A stretch of 64,000 bases of DNA from assembly GCF_008974285.1 (NCBI RefSeq), contig NZ_BKZV01000002.1:310001-374000 (forward strand), written 5' to 3'. Each line of letters starts with the position of its first letter. Position 1 is the first letter of the stretch. The notes beneath the pieces are model-generated. The model had not been told where the DNA came from. It saw nothing but the letters and a program-made list of their open reading frames with translations, and did not search any database. The position numbers and the translations under genes are program-made. The stretch comes from Thermogemmatispora aurantia. Its GTDB lineage: Bacteria; Chloroflexota; Ktedonobacteria; Ktedonobacterales; Ktedonobacteraceae. Of the stretch, positions 41,193-50,593 are shown one piece after another.

Positions 41193-42659
41193 ATGTTTCT
41201 TGAGCAGATTCTGGCTCGCACGCGCCTCGATCTGGAGGAGCGTCAACGCCTGCTGCCTTTGGAGAGGCTCCAAGAGCGGGCAGCAGCTCAGCCGCCAGCT
41301 CGCGATTTTGCCGCCGCGCTGCAGCCGAAACCGGGCGAGCACGGGCTGCGACTGATTGCAGAGATTAAGCGCGCCTCGCCCTCGAAGGGGCCGCTGGCGC
41401 CCGACCTCGATCCAGTAGCCCTGGCCCGCACCTACGAGGCGGCTGGGGCGGCGGCGATCTCGGTCTTGACGGAACCACATTTCTTCCTGGGCGCCCCCGA
41501 GCACCTGCTGGCGGTCAAGGAGAGCGTGCGCCTGCCTGTGCTGCGTAAGGATTTCATCGTTGACGAGTACCAGGTCTATGAGGCGCGCGCCTGGGGAGCC
41601 GATGCCCTGCTGCTGATCTGCGCAGCTTTAACTGTGCACGAGCTAGAGCGGCTGCTGCGGCTCACGCGCCAGCTGGGAATGGAGGCCTTGGTTGAGGTCC
41701 ACAATCCGGCGGAGGCGCGGATGGCCGTGACAGCGGGAGCACGCGTGATCGGGGTCAATAGCCGTGATCTGGTGACCTTCAGCATGAATCCCTTCCTGAT
41801 CCGTGAGCTGCGCCGGCTGCTTCCTGCCGATTGCATTGTGGTAGCCGAGAGCGGCATTCATACAGAGGCCGATGCGCGCCGTCTGCGCCGCTACGATGTG
41901 CAGGCTATGCTGGTGGGCGAGTCGCTGGTAAAGGCTGGTGACGTACGCGGGCAGATCAAGCGCCTGCTGTACGGGGCCAATCACGGTATCCAGGTGAAGA
42001 TCTGCGGCCTGCGTCGCCCGGAGGCTCTGCGGGCGGCCCTGGAGAGCGGGGCCGATTTGCTGGGCCTGATGTTCTATCCTCAGAGCAGGCGCTATCTGCC
42101 TCCGTCGCAGGTTCGGGACCTGCTGAGCGAGGCCGGCTATCTGGCTCTGGCCGAGCAGGGCCAGGCAGTGCCTGATCTGGTCGGGGTCTTTGTGAATGAG
42201 GAGAGCCAGCGCATCAATGAGCTGGCTGAGGAGTTGGGCCTGCACTTTGTGCAGCTGCATGGGGGAGAATCACCGGAGTTCTGCGTCAGCCTGCAGCGCC
42301 CGGTCATCAAGGCGCTGCCGGTGCACGGTCCCGCGGCTCTGGAAGAGGCGCGGCGCTACGCCACGGTCGCCTGGCGGTTGCTGCTTGATACACCCACAGC
42401 GAGCTATGGAGGCAGCGGGCAGACCCATGACTGGGAGCTGGCGCGGACGATCGCCGCTGAGCTACCGGTCTTGCTGGCTGGCGGTCTGACCGCCGCCAAC
42501 GTTGCTGAGGCCATTACCACCGTTCGGCCCTGGGGTGTCGATGTGAGCAGCGGCGTTGAGAGCAACGGCGAGAAAGACCCCGGTAAGATCCGCGCCTTTA
42601 TCGAGGCCGTGCGCCAGAGTAGCCAGCAGTTATCGGATCTACAGGCCATCAGGCAGTGA
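41193..42659 (+). CDS. trpCF: Fused indole-3-glycerol-phosphate synthase / phosphoribosylanthranilate isomerase
   Basis: A 488-residue two-domain enzyme. Residues 1-265 are TrpC: LIAEIKRASPSKG, VLRKDFIVDEYQVYEARAWGADALLLI, GVNSRDL and VAESGI are the active-site strands of the synthase barrel. Residues about 272-480 are TrpF, beginning VKICGLRRPEAL and continuing with FYPQSRRYL, GVFVN, LHGGE and the terminal GVDVSSGVE. The order is C then F with a junction of only a few residues. The fused enzyme would carry out two consecutive pathway steps (isomerisation, then ring closure). The binding site is GGAG before ATG. Confidence 0.95.
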   Translation: MFLEQILARTRLDLEERQRLLPLERLQERAAAQPPARDFAAALQPKPGEHGLRLIAEIKRASPSKGPLAPDLDPVALARTYEAAGAAAISVLTEPHFFLGAPEHLLAVKESVRLPVLRKDFIVDEYQVYEARAWGADALLLICAALTVHELERLLRLTRQLGMEALVEVHNPAEARMAVTAGARVIGVNSRDLVTFSMNPFLIRELRRLLPADCIVVAESGIHTEADARRLRRYDVQAMLVGESLVKAGDVRGQIKRLLYGANHGIQVKICGLRRPEALRAALESGADLLGLMFYPQSRRYLPPSQVRDLLSEAGYLALAEQGQAVPDLVGVFVNEESQRINELAEELGLHFVQLHGGESPEFCVSLQRPVIKALPVHGPAALEEARRYATVAWRLLLDTPTASYGGSGQTHDWELARTIAAELPVLLAGGLTAANVAEAITTVRPWGVDVSSGVESNGEKDPGKIRAFIEAVRQSSQQLSDLQAIRQ

Positions 42660-42728
42660 GGGGAAAATCATGCTCTCACTGCAGAGCAATCCCATGTGCT
42701 ATCGGTTCAACTAGCGAGGCAGAAAGAG

Positions 42729-43991
42729 ATGCAGCAACATTTAGAACAGCAGAAGCGCGAGTCATCAGCAGCCGGGCCGTATGAGCACGGCGCCTATCCC
42801 GACGCTCGCGGACGCTTCGGTCCCTACGGGGGCAAGTTCGTGCCAGAGAGCTTGATGCCCCTTCTGAGCGAGCTGGAGGCAGCTTATCGCCAGGCCCGCC
42901 TTGACCCGGCCTTTGAGGAGGAGCTGCAGGAGCTGCTGCGCTCGTTCGTGGGACGTCCGACGCCGCTCTATTATGTGCCGCGCTTCTCTCAGTTGGTGGC
43001 CCCAGGCGTGCGCGTGTATCTGAAGCGCGAGGACCTGGCTCACACGGGAGCGCACAAAATCAATAATGCGCTGGGGCAGAGCTTGCTGGCAAAGCGCATG
43101 GGCAAGCGGCGTATCATCGCCGAGACGGGGGCCGGTCAGCATGGCGTGGCCACGGCAACGGTCTGCGCCATGCTGGGGCTGGAGTGCATCATCTATATGG
43201 GGGCCGAGGATATCGAGCGCCAGTCGCTCAATGTCTTCCGCATGCGCCTGCTCGGCGCCGAGGTCCGCTCGGTCGACAGTGGCAGCCGCACCCTCAAGGA
43301 TGCCATCAACGAGGCTATCCGCGACTGGGTGACGAACGTCGAGACGACTTTTTATTTGATCGGCTCGGTCGTGGGACCGCATCCCTATCCGCTGATGGTG
43401 CGCGACTTCCAGTCGATCATTGGACGAGAGGCGCGCGAGCAGATTCTGCAGCTGGAGGGACGCCTGCCTGACCTGGTAATGGCCTGCGTCGGCGGCGGGA
43501 GCAATGCAATGGGAATCTTCTACCCCTTTGCCGATGCACCCGAGGTGCGCCTGCTCGGCGTCGAGGCGGGCGGTCAGGGTCTGGCTTCAGGCCAGCACGC
43601 CGCTACGCTGGTGGCGGGACGCCCGGGCGTGCTCCACGGCGCCTTTAGCTATCTGCTCCAGAATGAGGATGGTCAGGTGCTGGGAACACACAGCATCTCC
43701 GCTGGCCTCGACTATCCCGGCGTCGGCCCCGAGCACAGCTATATGAAAGATACAGGACGAGCCAGCTATGTAGCCGCCGATGACAGGCTGGCCCTGCGCG
43801 GCCTGCAAGCGCTGAGTCAGAGCGAAGGCATCATTCCCGCTCTGGAGCCAGCCCATGCCCTCGGCTACCTGCTGGAAATGGGTGCCCGGGGCGAGCTGGC
43901 GCCGGGTAGTCTGGTCATTGTCAATCTCTCGGGACGTGGCGATAAGGATATGCTGACGGTGGCCCGAGAGTTACAGGTCACGATCTCATAA
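42729..43991 (+). CDS. trpB: Tryptophan synthase beta chain
   Basis: TrpB condenses indole with serine using pyridoxal phosphate. The 420-residue protein has the family opening [19 protein letters not shown], the Schiff-base lysine in [13 protein letters not shown] (Lys110), the catalytic glutamate region [13 protein letters not shown] and the phosphate loop GGGSNAMG. It is a TrpB1-type subunit that pairs with TrpA, encoded 23 bases downstream. A 25-residue head precedes the conserved start. An upstream GTG (42696) is less likely. Confidence 0.96.
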   Translation: MQQHLEQQKRESSAAGPYEHGAYPDARGRFGPYGGKFVPESLMPLLSELEAAYRQARLDPAFEEELQELLRSFVGRPTPLYYVPRFSQLVAPGVRVYLKREDLAHTGAHKINNALGQSLLAKRMGKRRIIAETGAGQHGVATATVCAMLGLECIIYMGAEDIERQSLNVFRMRLLGAEVRSVDSGSRTLKDAINEAIRDWVTNVETTFYLIGSVVGPHPYPLMVRDFQSIIGREAREQILQLEGRLPDLVMACVGGGSNAMGIFYPFADAPEVRLLGVEAGGQGLASGQHAATLVAGRPGVLHGAFSYLLQNEDGQVLGTHSISAGLDYPGVGPEHSYMKDTGRASYVAADDRLALRGLQALSQSEGIIPALEPAHALGYLLEMGARGELAPGSLVIVNLSGRGDKDMLTVARELQVTIS

Positions 43992-44014
43992 TTCTTCTTG
44001 TGTAGAGCAAAGCA

Positions 44015-44893
44015 ATGCAGCAATACAAGCAATCCGAGGCCATCGAGCGCCGCGAGACAGTGCCGGCTCAGCGCATTGGGCGTGCTTTTGCCCAGGCCAG
44101 CCGCGAGGGGCGCTGCGTGCTGATCCCTTATCTGATGTGCGGCTTCCCTTCCGTGGAGCAGAGCCTGGCGGCGATGCTGGCAGCCATCGAGGGCGGCGCT
44201 GATCTGATCGAGCTGGGCCTGCCCTTCAGCGATCCTCTGGCTGATGGGGCAACCATTCAGCACGCCAGCCACCAGGCGCTAGAGCACGGTATCAATATCG
44301 CCGCCTGCCTGGCTATTGCGCATCAAGTGGCAGCTCGCAGCAGTGTCCCTCTGATCCTCATGGGCTATTACAACCCTGTGCTGGCCTATGGCGTGCAGCG
44401 CTTCTGCCGTGAGGCCGCTGCCGCGGGGGCCTGCGGGCTAATCATTCCTGACCTGCCGCCCGAGGAGGCTGGGCCGCTCTTGGAGGCCGCTCATGAGCAG
44501 GGGCTGGCCATGATCTTTCTCGTGCCGCCAACGACGCCGGACGAGCGCATCGCCTCTATCGTGCGCGTAGCCGCCCAGGAGCCGCGTGGTTTCATCTACT
44601 GCGTATCTCTCAGCGGGGTGACCGGTGCGCGCGATAGATTGCCGCCGCACCTGCAGAGCTTCATCGCTCGTGTGCGGAGGCAGAGCGCCCCTTATGGCCT
44701 GCCCTTAGCGGTCGGTTTTGGCGTCTCGCGCCCGGAGCACGTGGCGGAAATCGCTCGCTATGCCGACGGAGCGGTCGTCGGCAGCGCCCTGGTGCATCTT
44801 TTGGAGCGCCATGCCGCCGATGGAGAAGCTCAGAGGGCGGCGGTCCGGGACTATATTCGCAGTCTGCGTGAATGCACTGTTCGTCTGCCCTGA
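44015..44893 (+). CDS. trpA: Tryptophan synthase alpha chain
   Basis: TrpA cleaves indole-3-glycerol phosphate and channels indole to TrpB. The 292-residue TIM-barrel protein has both catalytic acids: Glu in DLIELGLPFSDP and Asp in the same LPFSDPLADG segment. The loop 6 region YCVSLSGVTGARD and the phosphate site VGFGVSRPEHV are also present. The N-terminus is about 15 residues longer than in E. coli. The ribosome binding site is weak, so coupling to trpB is likely. Confidence 0.95.
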   Translation: MQQYKQSEAIERRETVPAQRIGRAFAQASREGRCVLIPYLMCGFPSVEQSLAAMLAAIEGGADLIELGLPFSDPLADGATIQHASHQALEHGINIAACLAIAHQVAARSSVPLILMGYYNPVLAYGVQRFCREAAAAGACGLIIPDLPPEEAGPLLEAAHEQGLAMIFLVPPTTPDERIASIVRVAAQEPRGFIYCVSLSGVTGARDRLPPHLQSFIARVRRQSAPYGLPLAVGFGVSRPEHVAEIARYADGAVVGSALVHLLERHAADGEAQRAAVRDYIRSLRECTVRLP

Positions 44894-45036
44894 CGACTGA
44901 GGGCGTCCGTCGCCCGCAGCGGAGCGCTTCACAGTGCTTGCGGCTACCCTTTACAATAGAAGGCGTGCCTGCTCGCCCCTCAGCGCAGAGCGCGAGAGTA
45001 GTAGCAGGTCGTCGCCATTCTTGCCACGAAAGGGTG

Positions 45037-45414
45037 ATGGGCGTGTACTGTCGAGGCATCCGGGGCGCGACGACGGTCGAACGCAATGATCGTCGGGAGA
45101 TTCTGGCCGCCACCGCCGAGCTGCTCCAGTTAATGGTGGAGCTGAATGAGATCCAGACTGAGGATGTCGCCAGCGTTATTTTCAGCGTGACCGATGATCT
45201 GGATGCCGCCTACCCGGCCCAGGCCGCACGTGAACTCGGTTGGACCGAGGTGGCGCTCCTGTGCGTGCGGGAGATTCCGGTGCCGGGCAGCCTGCGCAAG
45301 TGCATTCGCATTCTGCTGCATGTCAACACCGAGCGTAGTCCCGCAGAGCTGCGCCATGTTTATCTACGCGGTGCGGTGCAGCTGCGCCCAGAGTTCAGCG
45401 TCAAGCGCTCCTGA
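45037..45414 (+). CDS. aroH: Chorismate mutase, AroH type
   Basis: A 125-residue monofunctional chorismate mutase of the Bacillus AroH fold (not the all-helical AroQ type). Residues matching the B. subtilis active site are visible: Arg6 in YCRGIRGATT, Cys76, Glu79 and Arg91 in LLCVREIPVPGSLRKCIRILLHV. It diverts chorismate to prephenate for phenylalanine and tyrosine. It lies 143 bases after trpA on the same strand. The ATG at 45037 follows AAAGGG. Its place at the end of the trp operon suggests coordinated partition of chorismate. Confidence 0.93.
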   Translation: MGVYCRGIRGATTVERNDRREILAATAELLQLMVELNEIQTEDVASVIFSVTDDLDAAYPAQAARELGWTEVALLCVREIPVPGSLRKCIRILLHVNTERSPAELRHVYLRGAVQLRPEFSVKRS

Positions 45415-45983
45415 GCAGGCATCTTTAGCAGGCAGCTCCAGCCAGGGCTGGGCTTCGCTGCTCTCTCCGGTGCGTGACGTCCGTAGGCCAGTCGCGCCAG
45501 CCGCAGGCGAGGAGAGACTGCCAGCCCTATCCGTCCCGGTCAGCCCGGGCGAGCGCGCTGGCTCGTTCGTCCTTCCCATTGCTGCCTTGCGCTCTTTCCT
45601 CACCGGTTCCGATCATGACGACGAAGGCGTCGCGATGGAGGAAGGGGATCGCTGCGTGGCCAGGGCAGTTCCTCTTGCTGGGAGGCTGCATGCGCCTTAG
45701 CGACTAGCCGCCAGCCAATCCAGCTGACCAACGCAACTAACTCACGAGCTAGCTAGTCGGTGGAACAGGCCAGGCTTCAACAGAGCAGAGTAAACACATT
45801 GAGTTGACCGCTGATTGAGCTTGAGAAAGCGCGGCCCAGGCCCAGCCAGAGCAGATGGTCGAGAGGAACAGAGCATCGCTTTGCTGCTCCGCCAGGCCGC
45901 AAGCGGCTGTGGGCGGGCATGCGCTTCAAACCAGATTTCGAAGCCTGCATACGTTTGCCGAAAGCATGAAGGAGCCACGAGTC
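45415..45983. other. Intergenic between aroH and aroF
   Basis: 569 bases without a supported gene. Open frames on both strands lack binding sites and family similarity. I see no near-consensus promoter or intrinsic terminator, so whether aroF is read through from the trp operon is open. Confidence 0.4.
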
Positions 45984-47060
45984 ATGATCGTTGTAATGAA
46001 GCCTAACTGTAGTGAAGCCGCTATTGAGCACGTCCTGCGCTTTCTAGAGCAGGAGGGGTTCACCGGCCATCTCTCGCGCGGCGTGGAACGCACAGTGATC
46101 GGCGTGATCGGCTCGGTCAACGTGCAGAATCCTCCTGGCAAGGGGATGATCACACCGGCTCTGGGCGAGGCCCTGGAGGCCTTCCCCGAGGTAGAAGGCG
46201 TTTTCCGCGTCTCAAAGCCTTATAAGCTGGCGAGCCGCGAATTCCATCCTGATGATACGGTGGTCGAGGTGCCAGTCGCCTGTGTGGCAGGTGGCACGGT
46301 ACGTATCGGTGGCCCCGCCGTGGTGATGATGGCTGGCCCCTGCACAGTGGAGAACGAGAAGCAGCTGATGACGACCGCTGAGGCTGTGCGCAAGGCCGGC
46401 GCGGTAATCTTGCGCGGTGGGGCCTTTAAGCCCTCGACCTCCCCCTATGGGTTCCGCGGCCTGGGCGAGGAGGGCCTCAAACTTCTGGCTAAGGCCTCGC
46501 GCGAGTTCGGCATGGCCGTGGTGACTGAGGTGATGACTCCCGCCGACGTACCGCTGGTCTGCGAGTATGCCGATATTCTGCAGATCGGCACGCGCAATAT
46601 GCAGAACTATATGCTTCTCGATGAGGTCGGACGCGCCCAGAAGCCGGTGCTCCTGAAGCGGGGCATGGCAGCGACCATTGAGGAATGGCTCCTGGCAGCT
46701 GAATATATTCTTTCTCAGGGCAACCGTGCAGTGATTCTCTGCGAGCGCGGTATCCGCACTTTTGAGAAGAGTACGCGCAATACGATGGATCTGAGCGCCA
46801 TTCCCCTGGTGAAACAGCTCTCGCATTTACCGATCGTGGCCGATCCAAGCCAGGGAACAGGCCGGCGCGATCTGGTCGCGCCGATGACGCTGGCAGCGGT
46901 GGCTGCCGGCTGCGATGGCCTCTTGATCGAAGTTCACCCCAATCCCGAGGTCGCACTCAAGGATGGCGCGCAGTCGCTGACTACTGAGCAGTTTGCCGAA
47001 CTGATGCCGCGGGCAGAGGCAGTGGCCCAGGCCATCGGACGCTCGTTCGTGACGGCTTGA
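45984..47060 (+). CDS. aroF: 3-deoxy-7-phosphoheptulonate (DAHP) synthase
   Basis: The first enzyme of the shikimate pathway: phosphoenolpyruvate plus erythrose 4-phosphate give DAHP. The 358-residue protein is of the short type I (KDO8P-synthase-like) class. An N-terminal ferredoxin-like regulatory domain (residues 1-70, [25 protein letters not shown]) precedes the catalytic barrel, with [55 protein letters not shown] and [14 protein letters not shown]. The start is the ATG at 45984 behind AAGGAG. The N-terminal domain is the usual site of allosteric control in this class. Confidence 0.94.
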   Translation: MIVVMKPNCSEAAIEHVLRFLEQEGFTGHLSRGVERTVIGVIGSVNVQNPPGKGMITPALGEALEAFPEVEGVFRVSKPYKLASREFHPDDTVVEVPVACVAGGTVRIGGPAVVMMAGPCTVENEKQLMTTAEAVRKAGAVILRGGAFKPSTSPYGFRGLGEEGLKLLAKASREFGMAVVTEVMTPADVPLVCEYADILQIGTRNMQNYMLLDEVGRAQKPVLLKRGMAATIEEWLLAAEYILSQGNRAVILCERGIRTFEKSTRNTMDLSAIPLVKQLSHLPIVADPSQGTGRRDLVAPMTLAAVAAGCDGLLIEVHPNPEVALKDGAQSLTTEQFAELMPRAEAVAQAIGRSFVTA

Positions 47061-47282
47061 GATGCCTGCCCAGGCCTCGCCTCCCGGTGAGCACAGCCCC
47101 AGCCGTCCATCTGCTTGAGCGGAGCTGGAAGCGGCCTCGCCTGGGATCATGAGCAGCAAGAAGGCCCACTCGGTTGCCCGCAGGGGAGACGTGGGGCGCG
47201 CGCTTGCTCTTTCAACGCTGCTGACGCGCGCCTCGCGCCTCCTTCGGGCCTGAGATGACGGGTTCGCACTATCTATCGATCT

Positions 47283-49190
47283 TCAGATAAAGTTTGGTTC
47301 ACCCATGCTGGAGATGCAGGAACTGGCCGGTTGAATCTGAGGGTTGTCGAGAAATTCCCCTATGATCAGGTTGGCGCAGGAGCTGGTCAGGAAGACGCCG
47401 TGACCAGTGCCCGGAAAGACAAAGAGGTAGCTATGGCTCAGGGTTTTTTGGGCCATCAGCGCATTACTGGTTGGAGTGATTGGATCGTATTCGCCCGAGA
47501 GAATCAGGGTCGGCAGGTCGCTCTTGACCGGCTGCTTTTGCTCGAGCGGCACCGGCGGGACGTTCCAGAGCTGGCAGACGCGATAGTCGGCCTCCAGACT
47601 ATCCTGCATACCAGCCCGCAGCTCAGGCCGCAGGACCAGGACGGTCTTGTCCAGATCCTGAAGTGAGGTGTAGCGCATGTCCTCGCCGCATTCGACCGAG
47701 TAGTACATGCCATAGCTAATGTCATTGGCCAGCAGCAGCTCCCCATAGGTTTCGGAGATCAGCGTATACTGCCCATGATCGATCTCGCTGATGGCCCGTG
47801 GCAGGTCGGGGATAAAACTGGTCACATAGAGAGAGGTGAAGACCCACTGGACCAGGCCATCGCCCGTCAGCAGCACCGGACCATATTGGAGATCGTTGAA
47901 GGTCACCGGGTGGGCGTTGAGGCGATCCACCAGACGATAAAAGGTGGCCTCCAGGTTGGGATAGCTCTCGTTGCAGAGGGCATCTTGCTGACAGCCTTTG
48001 AAGAGGGTGTCAAAAGCGTGCTGCATCGAAGCCGGAAAAGAGGTGAAGAGGTTACTCTGAGTGGGAACGGTTGAATCAAGGATGACGCTGCGCAGGTCCT
48101 GTGGGAAGAGGCGCATGACAGTCAGAGCCAGCCGCGTGCCATAGGAGACACCATAGAGATTGACCTGCCGATAGCCGAGGGCATGGATGAGATCGTGGAC
48201 GTCCTGGGCATCAGCAATGGTAGTGTAGGCGCTCAGGTGGATGCCTTCGGCAGTAAGCCGATCGTGGCAGGAGCGCATAGCTTGCAGATACTGAGCATCA
48301 CTGGCCTGACGGCTAAGGTTCTCATCCTTGGTGGCCTGGGTGAAGCGGTCGATTTCCCCACAATAGAGCGAGGGCGTGGAGTAGCCCGTGCCCCGCTGGT
48401 CAAAGAGGATGAAGGTGTGCCCTAGCGTCACAGCTTGAAGGTTGGCCTGGCTGATGTAGGGACCTAGCTCGCTGAGGGTGGCCCCTCCCGGTCCACCAGA
48501 GAGATAGAGAAAGGGCGTAGCATCCGTCTGAGCGGTGCCGGCTTTGAAGATCGCCACCGCCAGGTGAATGGTGCTGCCCTGTGGCTGACTGCGGTCTTCA
48601 GGAACAGTCAAGACTCCACAGGTCAGATCGCGCCCCTGGACGATGCCTCTGCCCGGTTGAAAAGGGCAGGGTCCCGGGTGGAAGCTGCTGGTTGCGGCGT
48701 CTGGCGTTCCTGGGGTGACAACGACGCTCGCTTTCACCGTTGGCTGTGGGCTAGTCGAGCTGCTGCCCCCATGAGCAGCCAGGACGAGATAGGTTGCTAT
48801 CCCACCAGCAAAGAGGATAAGGCCGATCAGGAGGACAACAATGATGAAGCGCCAGGGACCAGGTGTACGCGGCGCCGTCGGCGGAAGAAGCGGCGCTTGA
48901 CCCGGTATGACGGGCGACCCTTCCAGCCCAGGACTCAAGGACGGCGGCCTGGGCAGTGCCCTGCTCTCAGTCATCAGAGGTTCGTACAACCCATTGGCCC
49001 CTCCAGGTCCGGCAGAGGGCGCCGCAGGAGTAGTCAGCCTTTCCGAGGAGAGCGGATAGATGATGTCATTGCACTCCTGATAACGCAGACCAGGGGGTGA
49101 GTACTCATAGTAGGGGGCCTCACTATAGCCCGGCTGGAATCCGTCTATCTCACGCGGTTCTTTCTCAAAGGGTGAGGTCTGCTCTGTCAT
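47283..49190 (-). CDS. Membrane-anchored alpha/beta hydrolase (TAP-like)
   Basis: A 635-residue protein: a 110-residue disordered head, one membrane segment (about 114-139), a serine/threonine-rich linker and an extracellular alpha/beta-hydrolase domain. The nucleophile is Ser349 in GVSYG. The oxyanion region is SGGPGG (231-236), and DQRGTGYS is typical of proline iminopeptidase-like and tripeptidyl aminopeptidase enzymes. Asp in SGEYDPITP and His in PGTGHG complete the triad in the C-terminal TAP-like domain. Six cysteines outside the membrane segment could form disulphides. The likely role is extracellular peptide hydrolysis. The ATG at 49190 follows AAAGGCG. Confidence 0.87.
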   Translation of the reverse strand: MTEQTSPFEKEPREIDGFQPGYSEAPYYEYSPPGLRYQECNDIIYPLSSERLTTPAAPSAGPGGANGLYEPLMTESRALPRPPSLSPGLEGSPVIPGQAPLLPPTAPRTPGPWRFIIVVLLIGLILFAGGIATYLVLAAHGGSSSTSPQPTVKASVVVTPGTPDAATSSFHPGPCPFQPGRGIVQGRDLTCGVLTVPEDRSQPQGSTIHLAVAIFKAGTAQTDATPFLYLSGGPGGATLSELGPYISQANLQAVTLGHTFILFDQRGTGYSTPSLYCGEIDRFTQATKDENLSRQASDAQYLQAMRSCHDRLTAEGIHLSAYTTIADAQDVHDLIHALGYRQVNLYGVSYGTRLALTVMRLFPQDLRSVILDSTVPTQSNLFTSFPASMQHAFDTLFKGCQQDALCNESYPNLEATFYRLVDRLNAHPVTFNDLQYGPVLLTGDGLVQWVFTSLYVTSFIPDLPRAISEIDHGQYTLISETYGELLLANDISYGMYYSVECGEDMRYTSLQDLDKTVLVLRPELRAGMQDSLEADYRVCQLWNVPPVPLEQKQPVKSDLPTLILSGEYDPITPTSNALMAQKTLSHSYLFVFPGTGHGVFLTSSCANLIIGEFLDNPQIQPASSCISSMGEPNFI

Positions 49191-49293
49191 CAATACGCCT
49201 TTCTAGCGCAGCCCGGTAAGGCTACCAGGCTCGTGCCTGAGCCGAAAAGGATGGAAAGAATGGCTCTGCCTTCCGGCTACCTCCCGCGGCTGC

Positions 49294-49815
49294 TCACCGG
49301 AAGCTGCTTCCACTTTCTTCTTCCCGCTCCCACCCGCCGGCCTGACTGGCTCGCCAGGCAGCCTGCTCCTGCTGCAATTGGAGCAGCTCACGCTCAAGTT
49401 CAAAGATTTTCTGCTGAAGAAGCTGTTTTTGCTGCTGCGGTTGCATTAAACGGAAATCTTCGATAGCCTTATACCCCCAGCGTAGCAGACCCCGAGGCAC
49501 AAAGGCAGCGCTCATATAGTACTGTGTGCGCACATTGGACAGGTAGGCATTCAACTGCCTCAGATCGAGCTTCAGTGCGCGTAGCTGGAGGCGCAGCTGC
49601 TGAATGCGCTCGCGATAGGGATCTTGCCGTCGGCTTCCCCGGCGCGGCTGCGGCCTCCGGCCTTTCTCCTGCTGTTCAGCTAGCACAGGGCCTGGAGCTG
49701 GCTGCCTCCTCTCTATCTCCAGTACCTCGGCGCTAGCCTGTTCCAGCGGTGCACCGCACCAGGTGCAGAAACGGCTCCCAGCCGCAGTAGCTGTGCCACA
49801 TTGAGAGCAGAACAT
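49294..49815 (-). CDS. Zinc-ribbon coiled-coil protein
   Basis: A 173-residue protein. A zinc ribbon at residues 2-23 (CSQCGTATAAGSRFCTWCGAPL) precedes a basic linker, then a coiled coil of about 60 residues (RIQQLRLQLRALKLDLRQLNAYLSNV). A short hydrophobic stretch (YYMSAAFVPRGLLRWGY) follows, and then a second glutamine/glutamate-rich coiled coil. Function unknown. The ATG at 49815 is chosen because GGAGGAG lies upstream and the zinc ribbon starts immediately. The hydrolase gene follows after 103 bases on the same strand. Confidence 0.78.
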   Translation of the reverse strand: MFCSQCGTATAAGSRFCTWCGAPLEQASAEVLEIERRQPAPGPVLAEQQEKGRRPQPRRGSRRQDPYRERIQQLRLQLRALKLDLRQLNAYLSNVRTQYYMSAAFVPRGLLRWGYKAIEDFRLMQPQQQKQLLQQKIFELERELLQLQQEQAAWRASQAGGWEREEESGSSFR

Positions 49816-49891
49816 CGTATCATCTCCTCCGCGGGTGCTTTTGCCCGGGAAACGCCGGGAATCGACGAATTTTTCGCTTTCGATCAGCCCC

Positions 49892-49900
49892 ATTATAGCA
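49892..49900 (-). promoter_or_regulatory. Extended -10 promoter of the zinc-ribbon gene
   Basis: On the minus strand, TGCTATAAT is an extended -10 element. The nearest -35-like sequence (TTGGTT) is 21 bases away, too far to count. The predicted leader is about 70 bases. Confidence 0.5.
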
Positions 49901-50040
49901 GATGTGGCTGAGAGGAGGAACCAAAAGCCGCTGGAGGACATCTGGAGGAACGATACTGCTCCTCCCACTTCTTCCTCATCTTCCTGGTTCCCCCATACCC
50001 TTAGTCGTGACTCCCCATTTGTCCTTTACTCTCTCACCGA

Positions 50041-50069
50041 TTGACAATCCTCACAGCTGCCACTATACT
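50041..50069 (+). promoter_or_regulatory. Promoter of the decayed membrane-protein gene
   Basis: TTGACA (50041-50046) and TATACT (50064-50069) are exactly 17 bases apart, near consensus. The start would be near 50076, about 134 bases before the ATG at 50210. Nothing else is seen in the gap. Confidence 0.75.
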
Positions 50070-50250
50070 CATCTACATCAATATCCCCTGTCAGACAGGT
50101 GAGCATAGCCCAGCGTTGCCGGGAAGAATGTCCAGGGACGAGAGCATCTGCGGGCCTCTCGGAACCCACGTCGCTCCAGCCCCTCCCAGAGAGAAGGCAG
50201 GAACCAGACATGCCAACAATCCTTCCTGCTAAAGGGAGGCAACAAAAGCA

Positions 50251-50271
50251 GCTGCTACTCTACGAGTAGCA
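50251..50271 (+). other. Hairpin at the amber stop
   Basis: CTGCTACTC and GAGTAGCAG form a 9-bp perfect stem with a 3-base loop at the premature stop of the decayed gene. It may be chance or a relic of the mutation; no T-run follows. Confidence 0.4.
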
Positions 50272-50571
50272 GTTCGGCGAGCTTATCGCTTTTATTCACA
50301 ATAGAATAGTAAGCTTTATCTATTATATAGTACTTTTTATAGCAATTACCATATCAATAGCGCTCCTACTATCTGTTATTCTCTACCTCGCACTGATCCA
50401 TCTGTATCCAGATCTCGATCAGGTGCCGGCAGCGTGGCATGGGGCATATGAGCTGGAGTCCGCTAGCCCTCAGCCCTCGCAAGTCGAGCAACGCGCTCCT
50501 GATTGAGCAGGTGAGTCGGGTGTTATTGCCACAGATGCGCGAGCGCTATGCTGCCGGTCAGCGCCTCTCCT

Positions 50572-50593
50572 TTGGCCCTATCTTGGCCCTATC
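50572..50593 (+). repeat. 11-bp tandem duplication (frameshifting)
   Basis: TTGGCCCTATC is present twice in immediate succession, at 50572-50582 and 50583-50593. Deleting one copy restores a continuous reading frame across the site, so the duplication is a recent coding lesion. Confidence 0.85.

Noticed and set aside
45194..45700. Open frames covering the aroH-aroF gap
   Set aside because: They begin inside aroH in another frame, lack binding sites and look random in composition.
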